Assembly (NCBI RefSeq): GCF_014635025.1
Contig: NZ_BMCE01000002.1
Span: forward strand, 310,001-374,000
From: Fictibacillus barbaricus
GTDB lineage: Bacteria > Bacillota > Bacilli > Bacillales > Fictibacillaceae
Direction: 5' to 3'
DNA length: 64,000 bases
In this document: positions 7,519 through 16,698 of the stretch, piece by piece
Layout: every line of letters starts with the position of its first letter
Position numbering within the stretch: the first letter of the stretch is position 1
The notes under the pieces: generated by a model
The model's input: only the letters and a program-made list of their open reading frames with translations
Told to the model about the DNA's origin: nothing
The model's database searches: none
Program-made: the position numbers and the translations under genes

Positions 7519-8895
7519 TTAAGCTTCAACTTTGACTGATGGATCATTATTTTTATCTTTTTTGAAAAAACCAAACAGAACTGCTAGTAAAACCAATCCT
7601 ACAACGGTAATAGTTAGACCTGTAGCCCCAAATGATTTTGCAATATTTCCAAGAACAATACCTGATGCAGCAAAATCACTGTCAGAGAAGGTTGTATTTG
7701 CAAACCCTAAATCACCAAGAACAGGCATTAAGAATACTGGAAGGAATGTAATTAATAACCCGTTTACAAATGAGCCGATTGTTGCACCCCGTATTCCTCC
7801 TGTTGCATTACCGAAAACGCCAGCGGTTGCACCCGTAAAGAAGTGAGGAACAACTCCAGGTAAAATAATAATCGCCCCCGAAATTCCAAGGATAATCATT
7901 CCGACAATACCGCCAAGGAAACTGCAGAAGAACCCAATTAAGACCGCATTTGGTGCATATGGGAAAACAATTGGGCAATCAAGAGCCGGCTTTGAGTCAG
8001 GTACCAGTTTCGATGAAATTCCTTTAAATGCAGGAACAATTTCAGCTAATACAAGACGAACACCTGAGAGGATAACAAAAACCCCAGCTGCAAATGTTAC
8101 TGCTTGAATGACTGAAAATACAAGATAATGGGTACCACCGCTAAGTTCTTTTTCAACATAAGACGGACCAGCAAAGAGAGCAATTACTAAATAAAGAATC
8201 GTCATGGTTAACGCAATGGTGACAGAGCTGTCACGTAAAAATCCTAGTCCCTTTGGAAAATTAATCTTTTCAGTAGATTTAGATCCTTTTCCGACTACCC
8301 TTCCAACAAGGCCTGATAAAACATACCCTAAGCTTGAAAAATGCCCAAAACCAACGTTATCGTTACCCGTGATTTTTCTCATAAAAGGTTGGCAGATGGC
8401 AGGGAAAACCGCCATGATTAATCCTAGAGCAAACGAACCAATTATAATAAGTGAAATGCCTTTTAAACCAGAAACTACTAATATAACCGCAAGCATACAA
8501 GCCATATATAATGTATGGTGCCCCGTTAAAAAGATATATTTTAACTTGGTAAAGCGCGCAATCAATATATTAGCTAGCATTCCGAAGAACATGATGTATG
8601 CTGTTGTGCTGCCGTATTCTGTTAATGCCATCGCCACAATGGCTTCATTATTCGGAACAACACCATTAACATTAAAAGCTTCTTGGAACATTTTTCCGAA
8701 TGGCTCAAGGGATCCAACGAGGATTCCAGCTCCAGCTGCAATTACGATAAAACCTAGGAATGATTTTGTCGTTCCTTTAATGATTTCATTGGTTGGTTTT
8801 TTCTGAAGAATAAGTCCGATAAGTGATATTAATGCAATAAGAACAGCCGGTTGGCTCAAAATATCTACGACTAATTTTAGAATTCTTTCCCCCAT
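7519..8895 (-). CDS. PTS ascorbate-type IIC permease (UlaA family)
   Basis: A 458-residue membrane protein of the UlaA/SgaT family, the IIC component that moves and phosphorylates its sugar through a phosphotransferase relay. The family pattern is clear: an N-terminal helix with LIALISLIGLILQKK, the loop FLTGHHTLYMACML (about 121-134), and glycine-rich helices near the end (GATAGVFGNATGGIRGA at about 354-370). The gene follows its IIB partner by 50 bases and precedes the transketolase subunits. In characterised systems the family carries L-ascorbate. None of the UlaD/E/F/G catabolic enzymes is nearby, so another substrate is plausible. Confidence 0.88.
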   Translation of the reverse strand: MGERILKLVVDILSQPAVLIALISLIGLILQKKPTNEIIKGTTKSFLGFIVIAAGAGILVGSLEPFGKMFQEAFNVNGVVPNNEAIVAMALTEYGSTTAYIMFFGMLANILIARFTKLKYIFLTGHHTLYMACMLAVILVVSGLKGISLIIIGSFALGLIMAVFPAICQPFMRKITGNDNVGFGHFSSLGYVLSGLVGRVVGKGSKSTEKINFPKGLGFLRDSSVTIALTMTILYLVIALFAGPSYVEKELSGGTHYLVFSVIQAVTFAAGVFVILSGVRLVLAEIVPAFKGISSKLVPDSKPALDCPIVFPYAPNAVLIGFFCSFLGGIVGMIILGISGAIIILPGVVPHFFTGATAGVFGNATGGIRGATIGSFVNGLLITFLPVFLMPVLGDLGFANTTFSDSDFAASGIVLGNIAKSFGATGLTITVVGLVLLAVLFGFFKKDKNNDPSVKVEA

Positions 8896-8945
8896 TACAA
8901 ATACCCCCTAAATTTTGGATTTCACCTAACTCTACTTAATTCTAC

Positions 8946-9227
8946 TTAAATTAATCCTTTCTTCTCTAACGCTTCTTTCAGTTTATAGCGAATTCCATCC
9001 ATATCAATAATGCTGTCAATGACTATAACTTCTCCTAAATGCCCCATCCCATCAGCAATATCCTTCGCTGCTATAAATAAATCTGCTTGATCAGGGGTTG
9101 CGGAGCTAAGGTCAGAATGCTCAACTTCTATTCCGCTTACACCAAGCTCTCCTAATATTTGTTGAACATTCATCTCCAGCATAAAACTACTTCCTAATCC
9201 TGAACCACATACCGCTAAAATTTTCAT
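8946..9227 (-). CDS. PTS ascorbate-type IIB component (UlaB family)
   Basis: A 93-residue cytoplasmic IIB protein. The phosphocysteine loop is at the N-terminus (AVCGSGLGSSFMLE; Cys7), followed by a Rossmann-like fold with DLFIAAKDIAD. It would accept phosphate from an EIIA and pass it to the sugar bound by IIC. No free IIA gene is present; the EIIA-like domain at the end of the upstream regulator is the nearest candidate donor. A ribosome site GGAGG lies before the ATG. Confidence 0.88.
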   Translation of the reverse strand: MKILAVCGSGLGSSFMLEMNVQQILGELGVSGIEVEHSDLSSATPDQADLFIAAKDIADGMGHLGEVIVIDSIIDMDGIRYKLKEALEKKGLI

Positions 9228-9295
9228 ACATGAACCTCCATTTTATTTTGTTGTTAGTTGAAGTAACTATCTTTGGTAAAACTAAGACTTCCTCA

Positions 9296-11359
9296 TTAAA
9301 TTACTGCAGAATATTGATCAATTAATTGAATGACTTTATCGGTTGAGTGCTGCTCTTTCAACATTGCAATGTTGTCTTTATGACTGAGCAATTTCGTTAA
9401 TTGGGCAAGCGCGGTTAAATGTGTAGTATTATCTATGGCTGCAATACAAAAAATTAGCCGGACGGGATATTTTTTGTCGTTTAAAAAATAAACTGGTTCA
9501 TCTAGTTTTAAAAAGCTAATCCCAACACTATTAACCCAAGATTCAGGACGGGCATGCGGGACGGCAACTTCTGGCCCGATTACGACATAGGGACCAAATG
9601 ATTTAATATTATTGATCATCGCATCGATATAGGAAGACTCAATCACCCCTTTCTTATATAAAGGTGTAGCTGCTATTCTTATCGCCTCTTCCCAATCTGA
9701 AAGTTTTTCTACAAATTGAATGGTTTCTTTTGTTAATAAATCTCGTAACACAGGTCGTTTCCTCCTATAGACATTTACTTTTTTATGAAAGCTAAACTGG
9801 CTTAATGCATTCCTCAATCCTTTTTCATCATATATATTTGTAAATTGTTCAATAATTTGAACAAGCTCCTTCATTGATATATCGTGGTGTTCAATTCCAA
9901 AAAGATGACGATATACTTCATTTATCAAACTGTTCTTTTCAATCGGGGTCATGATTGGCTTTACATGAAAATACGGCAACTTTGTATTCAATCCCACTGT
10001 TGAAAATACCAGATCATAATCGGCAAAATTTCCTTCTTGAAATTCCTGTAACGAGAGTGTTTTACCAACCGTAATTTCTGAGAAAAGTGTTTGTAGTTGG
10101 TGCTTAACCATTAACGAAGAACTTACCCCACTTGGACAAACAATAAGAGCCCTTTTCTTTTTCGGCATGGTTTTCTTTGGCTTTTCTAACAATGCACCAA
10201 AATGAATCGTAATAAAACCAATTTCTTCTTCAGGTATCGTAATATTTAATAGTGATTCAATCGGCAGGAGCAGTTCCTTTACGATGGTATAAAGCTCTTT
10301 ATGCTCACTTTTTATTTGATGTATTAATGGATTGTTGATCGGAATTCGATATTTCATTCGAAAATAAGCTGGCTTTACATGCTGGTACAGTGTTTGGACC
10401 ACTTCGTTCTTTTTTTCAAAGGCAATACAAGCTTTTGATTCAAAGTCAAATACAAGCTGTTCGCAAAGTCTAAAAAGTAAGTCGCGATTATCGTCTTGGA
10501 CTAAGCCATTTCCTAGAGTTAAGCCAAGTAATTGGATTGTTAAGTAACAGAGCTCCGTGTCTTTTTCCTCAAATTGAAGCTGTTGCATCAATTTCTCTGT
10601 AACAATTCTCATTGGATCTTGTTTGAAAACATCCATTTCATCTGGATGGAAACTGACAAACTTTCTTTCTCTTTGACGGTAAAAATAGAATAGAAGAAAA
10701 TAGGAAAATTGTTTTAACCGTTCCTCAACAAAATGAAGTTCGAAATTCTTTTCAACTTGTTTGAGAGTATTGTGAATATGCTCAAAATGACTGTCTAGAT
10801 TCCCTTCTTTTAATAAGTACTCAATCAGCTTTTCACCGTATGGTACATTTAACAGTTTGGATAGATGGTGCATAACAAGCACTCTCTTATCAAACTCCGT
10901 CCCCTTTAGATGGTATCCTTGCTGTCTTGTATAATTGATTTTGACAAGAAAAGGGCTAATCATTTCATTGGCCTTTTTTACATCTGAAATCACTGTGTTC
11001 TTACTAACCCGCAAAAGTTGGGTTAAATGTGCTGATGAAATCAGCTCTTGACGAGTAAACAGATAGAGATAGATAGAGATCAAACGGTCCTCCTCTGTTA
11101 AAGTAAACCCTCGTGAAGAACTGCTGTATTGTTGTTCCTGAAAAAAATCAATCACAGAATTCGGCATTGCGATATAATGGATACCCTTGTATTGAATAGG
11201 AGGAAGCTTTCTCTCTTTCAACCAATAATTGATTTTCTCCAAATCATAAGTAATTTGCCGTTTCGTTAATTGGGTATAATCCATTACCTGATTCATAGTT
11301 GTATGCTTCACTTTAAGAAGATGATTTAAAAGAGTTGCAGGACGTTTCTCAATCAGCAT
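9296..11359 (-). CDS. PRD transcriptional regulator with EIIB and EIIA domains
   Basis: A 687-residue BglG/MtlR-type activator or antiterminator. In order it has an N-terminal HTH (about 5-60), a second HTH/Mga-like region (about 85-135), two PTS regulation domains (about 185-400, with conserved histidines such as TIHFGALLE), an EIIB-like domain with the Cys loop IVCPSGVSSSL (about 407-417) and a C-terminal EIIA-2-type domain. The latter has the phospho-histidine motif VAVPHARPE near 600. It is upstream of and in line with the PTS and transketolase genes, 68 bases from IIB. It should sense PTS phosphorylation and control the operon. Its EIIA domain may also phosphorylate the IIB, since no separate IIA exists. 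A perfect cre site lies just upstream. Confidence 0.85.
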   Translation of the reverse strand: MLIEKRPATLLNHLLKVKHTTMNQVMDYTQLTKRQITYDLEKINYWLKERKLPPIQYKGIHYIAMPNSVIDFFQEQQYSSSSRGFTLTEEDRLISIYLYLFTRQELISSAHLTQLLRVSKNTVISDVKKANEMISPFLVKINYTRQQGYHLKGTEFDKRVLVMHHLSKLLNVPYGEKLIEYLLKEGNLDSHFEHIHNTLKQVEKNFELHFVEERLKQFSYFLLFYFYRQRERKFVSFHPDEMDVFKQDPMRIVTEKLMQQLQFEEKDTELCYLTIQLLGLTLGNGLVQDDNRDLLFRLCEQLVFDFESKACIAFEKKNEVVQTLYQHVKPAYFRMKYRIPINNPLIHQIKSEHKELYTIVKELLLPIESLLNITIPEEEIGFITIHFGALLEKPKKTMPKKKRALIVCPSGVSSSLMVKHQLQTLFSEITVGKTLSLQEFQEGNFADYDLVFSTVGLNTKLPYFHVKPIMTPIEKNSLINEVYRHLFGIEHHDISMKELVQIIEQFTNIYDEKGLRNALSQFSFHKKVNVYRRKRPVLRDLLTKETIQFVEKLSDWEEAIRIAATPLYKKGVIESSYIDAMINNIKSFGPYVVIGPEVAVPHARPESWVNSVGISFLKLDEPVYFLNDKKYPVRLIFCIAAIDNTTHLTALAQLTKLLSHKDNIAMLKEQHSTDKVIQLIDQYSAVI

Positions 11360-11387
11360 TGGCTTAACCTCCTAGTAATATCATATT

Positions 11388-11402
11388 AGAAAGCGCTTTC
11401 AA
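11388..11402 (-). promoter_or_regulatory. cre site (CcpA operator) upstream of PTS regulator
   Basis: Read on the minus strand, TTGAAAGCGCTTTCT fits the consensus WTGNAANCGNWNNCW at every position. It lies 29 bases upstream of the regulator start, implying catabolite repression of the locus. Confidence 0.8.
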
Positions 11403-11899
11403 TTTGTTTAGTGATTGGGAACAAAAGCTGTCAGAATTGAGTGACAAAGTTGTGATGAACTGTTTCAACCATCAACTTTGCTGAAACTATACTCTAAATG
11501 AAGTTGTCCTTTTTTAAGGATAATTAGTCGCTTCAACACACCTCAATATAGAAATGATTGTTTTATACGACTGAATCCTAATATAGAACGCATAGGTTTC
11601 TTAATGAAACGATATCTTGTTTACGTTATTGTTAAACATTACGTACACATGATACAAAGAAAGACCCTCCAATTTATGAGGATCTCTTTAACTTTTATTA
11701 TAAATTTACAAGTCTTGTTTGCAAAAATAATACTACTCGTTTTCTTCTTCAGCATAAAAAGTATGATTTTTTTCTTACCCTAAGTTGAACTTGTGTGCGG
11801 AACATATACGATGTGTTTTTTTCTACTTTTATAACGACATATCAAATCATTTAACGATAACAAAAAATATCAGGAGAATTATTCTCCTGATATAAAAGC
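11403..11899. other. Intergenic region upstream of PTS regulator, with glnA fragment
   Basis: About 500 bases without an intact gene. A terminator-like minus-strand dyad lies at 11666-11695 (GATCCTC with GAGGGTC). At 11784-11807 the sequence nearly repeats 28290-28313, the C-terminal coding part of glnA (MFRTQV), suggesting a remnant of a former glnA copy. The promoter of the regulator must lie in the right part of this interval, but no clear -35/-10 pair was found. Confidence 0.5.
11868..11894 (-). terminator. Terminator after DUF1259 gene
   Basis: On the minus strand ATCAGGAGAAT pairs with ATTCTCCTGAT, followed by ATTTTTTG. The near-identical terminator at 17523-17556 follows a DUF1259 remnant. 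Confidence 0.75.
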
Positions 11900-12304
11900 C
11901 TAGATACATAATGCTTTTTTAAATGCAGCTCTTACTTTCCTTGCAAAATCTAATGGGGGTTCTACTGATTCAAAATGCATATACATTGCTCGTGGTTCTT
12001 CAAATAACCAGTGATTATGAATTGATGTAACCAGTATATCCCTTTTTCGAAGTTCAGTTAATAATGGATTAACTTCTTCTTCCAAAAGAACAGTTTCCCC
12101 TAAATTTAGTGCATTACCACAACGATCAAGACCTTCAAATGTAAAGAATTGCGGGTTAACTAGTGGTGATTGCGTTTCACGTCCAAGAATTTCAAAGTCA
12201 ATGTTACGAAATCTTTGCACCAAGCATACCCCTTCTGGAGTAATAGATCCTTCTCCTTTTAATATTCTTGCAAATTCTTGACATAACTTTCGTTTTGAAC
12301 CCAT
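11900..12304 (-). CDS. DUF1259 (LppY/LpqO-like) protein
   Basis: A 134-residue protein of the DUF1259 family. The diagnostic C-terminal stretch is present: TSIHNHWLFEEPRAMYMHFE (about 95-114), then VEPPLDFARKVRAAF. The conserved His-Asn-His and following acidic residues suggest a metal or ligand site, but no activity has been established that I know of. The family often has two such repeats of about 130 residues in longer proteins; here there is one. AAAGGG precedes the ATG. No signal peptide is seen. A decayed second copy of its 3' end with the same terminator lies at 17460-17556 on the other strand. Confidence 0.8.
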   Translation of the reverse strand: MGSKRKLCQEFARILKGEGSITPEGVCLVQRFRNIDFEILGRETQSPLVNPQFFTFEGLDRCGNALNLGETVLLEEEVNPLLTELRKRDILVTSIHNHWLFEEPRAMYMHFESVEPPLDFARKVRAAFKKALCI

Positions 12305-12679
12305 AAAAAAACCCTTTCAAAATATATTCTTATAAGACTTAGACAATTTTAATAGTTAAGTGATCACAATATATCGGCAAAATGAAATCCAGTTTTCTTT
12401 CTATAATTAATTAACAAAGTTCATATTGAATGTTTGTCCCATTTTTTTGTAGAATTCAAAAAGTATTGCTATTGCCTACATTTATTGCTTTGAAATAGTA
12501 AATCGTAACTTATTGTATATTGTCTTTAAAAGGTACCGAAATGTGAACCTTTTACAATACCATCTTATTCAATTAAAAATAGTTTGTTACGAATAAAGCG
12601 GATAATAATAAAAAGATTTTTTAGTAGCTTCCATTCTGTAACTTAAAAAACACGTTATATATATATTTCTATCCCAATA

Positions 12680-12704
12680 AAAAAGCCACCTAATAGGCAG
12701 CCAA
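12680..12704 (-). terminator. Terminator after small broken gene
   Basis: On the minus strand GCTGCC pairs with GGTGGC (two G-T pairs) and is followed by TTTTTTATT. Confidence 0.5.
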
Positions 12705-12712
12705 ACGTATGC

Positions 12713-12833
12713 TTACTTTACATGTTGTTTGTACAAATTAATTTGTTTTTCTGTATCAGAGTGTTCATTAAACTTAACTAATGTCCCATACAGACTTGTT
12801 TATTTGAAGAAGATCTGCCAAACGTGGTTCCAT
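12713..12833 (-). pseudogene. Small frameshifted gene of unknown function
   Basis: From an ATG at 12833 with GAAGAGGTGAG upstream, the minus strand reads MEPRLADLLQINKS and then soon stops. Shifting frame by one base gives LYGTLVKFNEHSDTEKQINL and on to a stop at 12713, directly before a terminator. The interval is 121 bases, one more than a multiple of three, which fits a single-base insertion in a gene of about 40 codons. I do not recognise the family. It could also be two chance reading frames. Confidence 0.35.
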
Positions 12834-12911
12834 ATAAAAACTCACCTCTTCACTAGATGATTATGAGTAAAATATCCACAATAGATGGTTAGTGTATAGA
12901 CATCTGTCCCT

Positions 12912-12944
12912 AATTAAAAGAGCCAACCGTTATGGTTGGCTCTT
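12912..12944 (-). terminator. Terminator after copper cluster
   Basis: AAGAGCCAACC (12918-12928) pairs perfectly with GGTTGGCTCTT (12934-12944). The minus strand continues TTTTAATT. Confidence 0.75.
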
Positions 12945-12974
12945 ATGATTTCTTTATTCTTGCAGTTGAAAGGA

Positions 12975-13298
12975 TTACTCATTAGTTGAGAATGAGTGTC
13001 CGTTAAAAGTGTATGAAAGAGAATCTTTTAACTTTTGATTGCTTTTTAATTTTTCAATAAGTTGTTGACCTTTTTCAGGAGTCATCTCTTTATACCAGTC
13101 ACCATCAGGGTAAACTATGACTGTTGGACCCTCTTTACATCTACCATTGCATAGTGTTTTAGTGGTATGAATTTCTTTTAGTAATCCTTGGTCTTTAATC
13201 TCCTGTCTTATTGCATTCGTAACTTCTTCTGCCCCTTTTTTTGTGCAGCTAGCACCGTTACACAATAACACGTGCTTAGATACGCCAGATAGTTCCAT
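12975..13298 (-). CDS. Thioredoxin-like [2Fe-2S] ferredoxin domain protein
   Basis: A 107-residue protein with the fold and cysteine pattern of thioredoxin-like 2Fe-2S ferredoxins: LLCNGASCTKKG near the start (two cysteines five apart) and TLCNGRCKEGPTVIVYPDG in the middle (two cysteines four apart), together four cluster ligands. It should bind a 2Fe-2S cluster and carry electrons; the partner is unknown. The ATG at 13298 is preferred over the in-frame GTG at 13310, which lies within the GAGGTG ribosome site. It is the last gene of the copper cluster, which suggests a role in copper stress or cluster repair, but this is inference from position only. Confidence 0.75.
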   Translation of the reverse strand: MELSGVSKHVLLCNGASCTKKGAEEVTNAIRQEIKDQGLLKEIHTTKTLCNGRCKEGPTVIVYPDGDWYKEMTPEKGQQLIEKLKSNQKLKDSLSYTFNGHSFSTNE

Positions 13299-13338
13299 AA
13301 GATTATTCACCTCGTTTCCGAGAAATAAAAAGTAAAGT

Positions 13339-14196
13339 TTATTTTACTTCTACAACAAATGGATAGACATTTACTTTTCCATTTATCTTAAATTCACCCC
13401 AAATTTTATAGATGCCTGGCTGGTCAAATTTTGTTGCGAATTTTGTATCTGTTTCCGATGCGGGATGGACGTGAACATACTTATCTCCACTTTCATCTAA
13501 TATGACGACATGACCAAGCGCACCTAGGTATGGCTCAGGAGTTCCGTTCTTCAGATCAAATTCTAGAACAATCTCTTCGTTCGATTTAAAAGTGTCTGGA
13601 CTCATTGTTACTGTATTACCGTTCACTGTTTTTGAAAACGCGGTATCCGGCTTTAACGGTTCATGTTTCCCATGTGCATCTCCGGTTCCTACCTCGAAAG
13701 GCAGCGGCTGGACCACGTAATTTTTATCTTTTGGTTTGATATCAATAAACGCTTTATAGTTACCGTTTGTCAGTTCATGCTGTATGGTGAACACACCATT
13801 CCCTTTATTCTCAGGATGAAGATGATAATACTGCTGTAGATCATCATTCACAATGATCAGGTGCATTAGTTTCTCATGATTGACCTCTAATTCCTCTACT
13901 GCCTTCCCCTCTTTATCTTTTAACTCAATGTGGATTACATTATTTTCATAATGCAGAGTTGGTGTAATATCACTTTCATTTGATACACTGCCTTGACTCT
14001 CCCCATGATCACCACCATGCCCATCTTCCTGCTTTTCTTCATCTTTTGTATCAGATGTATTCTCTTCTACATCATGGCCAGCATGTTCACTAGTCCCTGG
14101 TTCTGCATATTTTGCGTATACAGAATAACTACCGATTACCATAACGAGTATCAATACAGCAGACAACGTCCACCTTAAAACGATATTGTCCTTCAT
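13339..14196 (-). CDS. Membrane-anchored His-rich YtkA/FixH-like protein
   Basis: A 285-residue exported protein. One N-terminal membrane helix (about 10-28) is followed by a His/Asp/Glu-rich linker (about 35-70, with HAGHD and HGGDHGES). Two immunoglobulin-like halves follow: LMHLIIVNDDLQQYYHLHP (about 110-128), and a second with GHVVILDESGDKYVHVHP. The paired H-x-H motifs and the linker are plausible copper ligands on the outer face. The C-terminal half resembles YtkA/FixH-like domains. It is directly downstream of copA (12 bases) and so probably belongs to the csoR-controlled operon, with a role in extracytoplasmic copper handling. Function not proven for the family. GGAGG precedes the ATG. 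Confidence 0.65.
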   Translation of the reverse strand: MKDNIVLRWTLSAVLILVMVIGSYSVYAKYAEPGTSEHAGHDVEENTSDTKDEEKQEDGHGGDHGESQGSVSNESDITPTLHYENNVIHIELKDKEGKAVEELEVNHEKLMHLIIVNDDLQQYYHLHPENKGNGVFTIQHELTNGNYKAFIDIKPKDKNYVVQPLPFEVGTGDAHGKHEPLKPDTAFSKTVNGNTVTMSPDTFKSNEEIVLEFDLKNGTPEPYLGALGHVVILDESGDKYVHVHPASETDTKFATKFDQPGIYKIWGEFKINGKVNVYPFVVEVK

Positions 14197-14208
14197 AAAA
14201 TTCCCTCC

Positions 14209-16620
14209 TTACAGTTTCACTTTTTGTAATCGAAGTGCATTTAGAACAACTGACACCGAGCTGAATGCCATCGCAGCCCCTGCGAGCCACGGTGCCAGAA
14301 AACCTAGTGCGGCAACGGGTACACCTAAAGCGTTGTAAGCAAAAGCCCAGAAAAGGTTTTGTTTGATGTTTCGGATCGTCTTTTTACTCATGTAGATAGC
14401 ATCTGCAATACTGTTCAGATCTCCACGAATCAAAGTAACATCCGCAGCTTCCATCGCAACGTCAGTACCAGTACCGATGGCCATTCCAATCTCGGCAACA
14501 GCTAAAGCTGGAGCGTCATTTATTCCGTCTCCGACCATGGCAACCTTATTTCCTTGCTGCTGGAGCTTTTTCACCTCATCTGCTTTTCCTTCAGGGAGGA
14601 CTTCAGCGATCACATGATCGATACCCACCTGTTTAGCAATGTATTGAGCTGTTTGCTGGTTATCGCCAGTGATCATGATTACTTTAAGTCCCATTTCTTT
14701 TAATCGGGAAATAGCATTCTTTGATGTTTCTTTGATCGTATCGGCTACAGCGATAATGCCTGCATAAACCCCGTCTATCGCTACGAGCATTGCGGTTTTT
14801 CCGGCTTTCTCAAGGGCGTCCATCTGATTGTCCGGATCATTGATTATAATGTCGTTTTCTTTCATTAATTTACGTGTACCGATGAGGAGTGTTTTACCTG
14901 CCACGACAGCTTTAATCCCAAACCCAGGGATAGCATCAAAATCATCTGAATCGGTTAACTGGATTCCTTTATTCGTAATCCCTTCGACGATTGCTTGGGC
15001 TAAAGGATGTTCCGAATTTTTCTCTGCTGAACCCACAAGCTGTAACACTTCTTCTTCATTGAATGTTGGTTCTACGATGATATCTGTTAATTCTGGAGTA
15101 CCGTTTGTAACCGTACCTGTTTTGTCTAAAATTACAGTATCAATTCGATGTGTTGTTTCTAAATGTTCTCCGCCTTTAAACAAGATACCAAACTCAGCGG
15201 ATCGGCCAGATCCTGCCATGATTGAAGTTGGAGTCGCTAATCCTAACGCACAAGGACACGCGATGACAAGAACAGCAATCAATTTTTCAAGCGCAACAGC
15301 GAATTCACCTGGACTTACCCAAACAAACCAGATAATGAAGGTAAGAATGGCGATTCCAACAACTATCGGTACAAATATACCTGAGATCTGGTCAGCTAGT
15401 CGCTGGATAGGTGCCTTCGATCCTTGGGCTTCTTCCACAACTTTTATGATTTGAGCAAGAGCAGTATCTTTGCCTACTTTCGTCGCTTTTATTTTTAGAA
15501 AACCGTTCTTATTAATGGTTGCACCAATTACCGTGTCACCAACTGTTTTATCAACTGGAACACTCTCCCCTGTCAACATCGATTCATCCAAAGAAGAACG
15601 TCCTTCGATAATCTCACCATCGACCGGCACTTTATCACCAGGTTTCACGAAGACGATATCTCCAGCCACCACTTCTTCAATCGGTATTTCGATTTCTTTA
15701 TCATCACGAACCACGATGGCTGTTTTTGCTTGGAGTCCCATCAGCTTCTTTATGGCTTCCGAGGAACGCCCTTTTGCTTTTGCCTCAAAGAGTTTCCCTA
15801 ATACGATAAGCGTTATTAATACCGCCGATGTTTCAAAATACATCTCTACCATTCCTTCATTGGTCCCGATGGAAAGGATAGAGAGATATAGACTGTAGAA
15901 GTAGGCTGCAGATGTTCCAAGTGCTACGAGTACATCCATGTTTGCACTCTTATTCCGGAGTGCTTTATATGCTCCTACATAAAACTGCTTACCTACTACA
16001 AACTGCACAGGAGTTGCGAGTGCCAATTGAACCCAAGGGTTCATGAACATATCAGGCAGATAAATAAAAGAGGTAAACTCAAAGTGACTGACCATCGCCC
16101 ATAATAGCGGGAAGGATAATATTACGGAAAATATGAACTTTCCTTTTTGCTTTTCGATCTCTAATGCCCTGTGGTCAACGGCTTCTTTGTTGTTTTCTTC
16201 CTTTAAGGCTGCTCCATAACCTAAATCATCAACTTTTTTTATCATTTCTCCTATAGAAACTTCAGAAGGATTATATTGAACGGATCCCGTTTCTAAAGCT
16301 AAATTCACATTTGCTTTAATAACCCCAGGCAGTTTGTTCAATCCCTTTTCAATCCTTGTAGCACAAGCTGCACATGTCATACCGGTCAGATTAAACTCTG
16401 CCTTTTCCGTCACAACCCCGTAACCAAGGTCTTGAATTTTTTTCTCAATGTCAGTGACTTTTATGATATCCGGGTCATAAGAAACTGTTGATTTTTCAAG
16501 AGCAAGGTTTACACCTGCTTTCTCTACCCCTTCCATCTTGTTCAATCCTTTTTCGATTCGGATGGCGCATGCTGCACAGGTCATACCGGATATTTGTAAA
16601 GTTGTTTCTTTTGTACTCAT
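14209..16620 (-). CDS. copA: Copper-exporting P1B-type ATPase CopA
   Basis: An 803-residue copper pump. It has two N-terminal heavy-metal domains, each with GMTCAACA (about 12-19 and 79-86), and eight membrane helices with the metal-site motif [10 protein letters not shown]. Also present are the phosphatase loop TGES, the phosphorylation site [12 protein letters not shown] and the hinge [12 protein letters not shown]. It exports Cu(I) from the cytoplasm using ATP, receiving copper from CopZ. The start at 16620 (MSTKETTL) is chosen because the upstream in-frame ATGs at 16641 and 16632 lie on or next to the AAAGGA ribosome site. It lies downstream of copZ, with a CsoR-like palindrome in the 78-base gap, so it may have its own regulated promoter. 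Confidence 0.95.
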   Translation of the reverse strand: MSTKETTLQISGMTCAACAIRIEKGLNKMEGVEKAGVNLALEKSTVSYDPDIIKVTDIEKKIQDLGYGVVTEKAEFNLTGMTCAACATRIEKGLNKLPGVIKANVNLALETGSVQYNPSEVSIGEMIKKVDDLGYGAALKEENNKEAVDHRALEIEKQKGKFIFSVILSFPLLWAMVSHFEFTSFIYLPDMFMNPWVQLALATPVQFVVGKQFYVGAYKALRNKSANMDVLVALGTSAAYFYSLYLSILSIGTNEGMVEMYFETSAVLITLIVLGKLFEAKAKGRSSEAIKKLMGLQAKTAIVVRDDKEIEIPIEEVVAGDIVFVKPGDKVPVDGEIIEGRSSLDESMLTGESVPVDKTVGDTVIGATINKNGFLKIKATKVGKDTALAQIIKVVEEAQGSKAPIQRLADQISGIFVPIVVGIAILTFIIWFVWVSPGEFAVALEKLIAVLVIACPCALGLATPTSIMAGSGRSAEFGILFKGGEHLETTHRIDTVILDKTGTVTNGTPELTDIIVEPTFNEEEVLQLVGSAEKNSEHPLAQAIVEGITNKGIQLTDSDDFDAIPGFGIKAVVAGKTLLIGTRKLMKENDIIINDPDNQMDALEKAGKTAMLVAIDGVYAGIIAVADTIKETSKNAISRLKEMGLKVIMITGDNQQTAQYIAKQVGIDHVIAEVLPEGKADEVKKLQQQGNKVAMVGDGINDAPALAVAEIGMAIGTGTDVAMEAADVTLIRGDLNSIADAIYMSKKTIRNIKQNLFWAFAYNALGVPVAALGFLAPWLAGAAMAFSSVSVVLNALRLQKVKL

Positions 16621-16639
16621 GTTTTTATTCATCCTTTCC

Positions 16640-16662
16640 ATATACCTATATGGGGTATATTT
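16640..16662 (-). promoter_or_regulatory. CsoR-like operator upstream of copA
   Basis: ATATACC and GGGGTATAT form a dyad around TATAT between copZ and copA. It resembles the ATACCCCCC element in front of csoR, suggesting a second copper-responsive site. Confidence 0.5.
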
Positions 16663-16698
16663 TTATTGAAAAGAGAGCGTGCTATGATTAGCACGCAA

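Larger units (their letters stand above)
12305..12974. other. Intergenic region with small broken gene
   Basis: About 670 AT-rich bases. The only coding-like content is the frameshifted small gene at 12713-12833 with its terminator at 12680-12704. The terminator of the copper cluster lies at 12912-12944. Nothing recognisable at 12305-12660. Confidence 0.5.

Noticed and set aside
8204-8806. 200-codon plus-strand frame opposite the PTS IIC gene
   Set aside because: Antisense shadow of a well-supported membrane protein gene; no start signal.
14828-15898. Long plus-strand frames opposite copA
   Set aside because: Antisense shadows; composition mirrors the copA codons.
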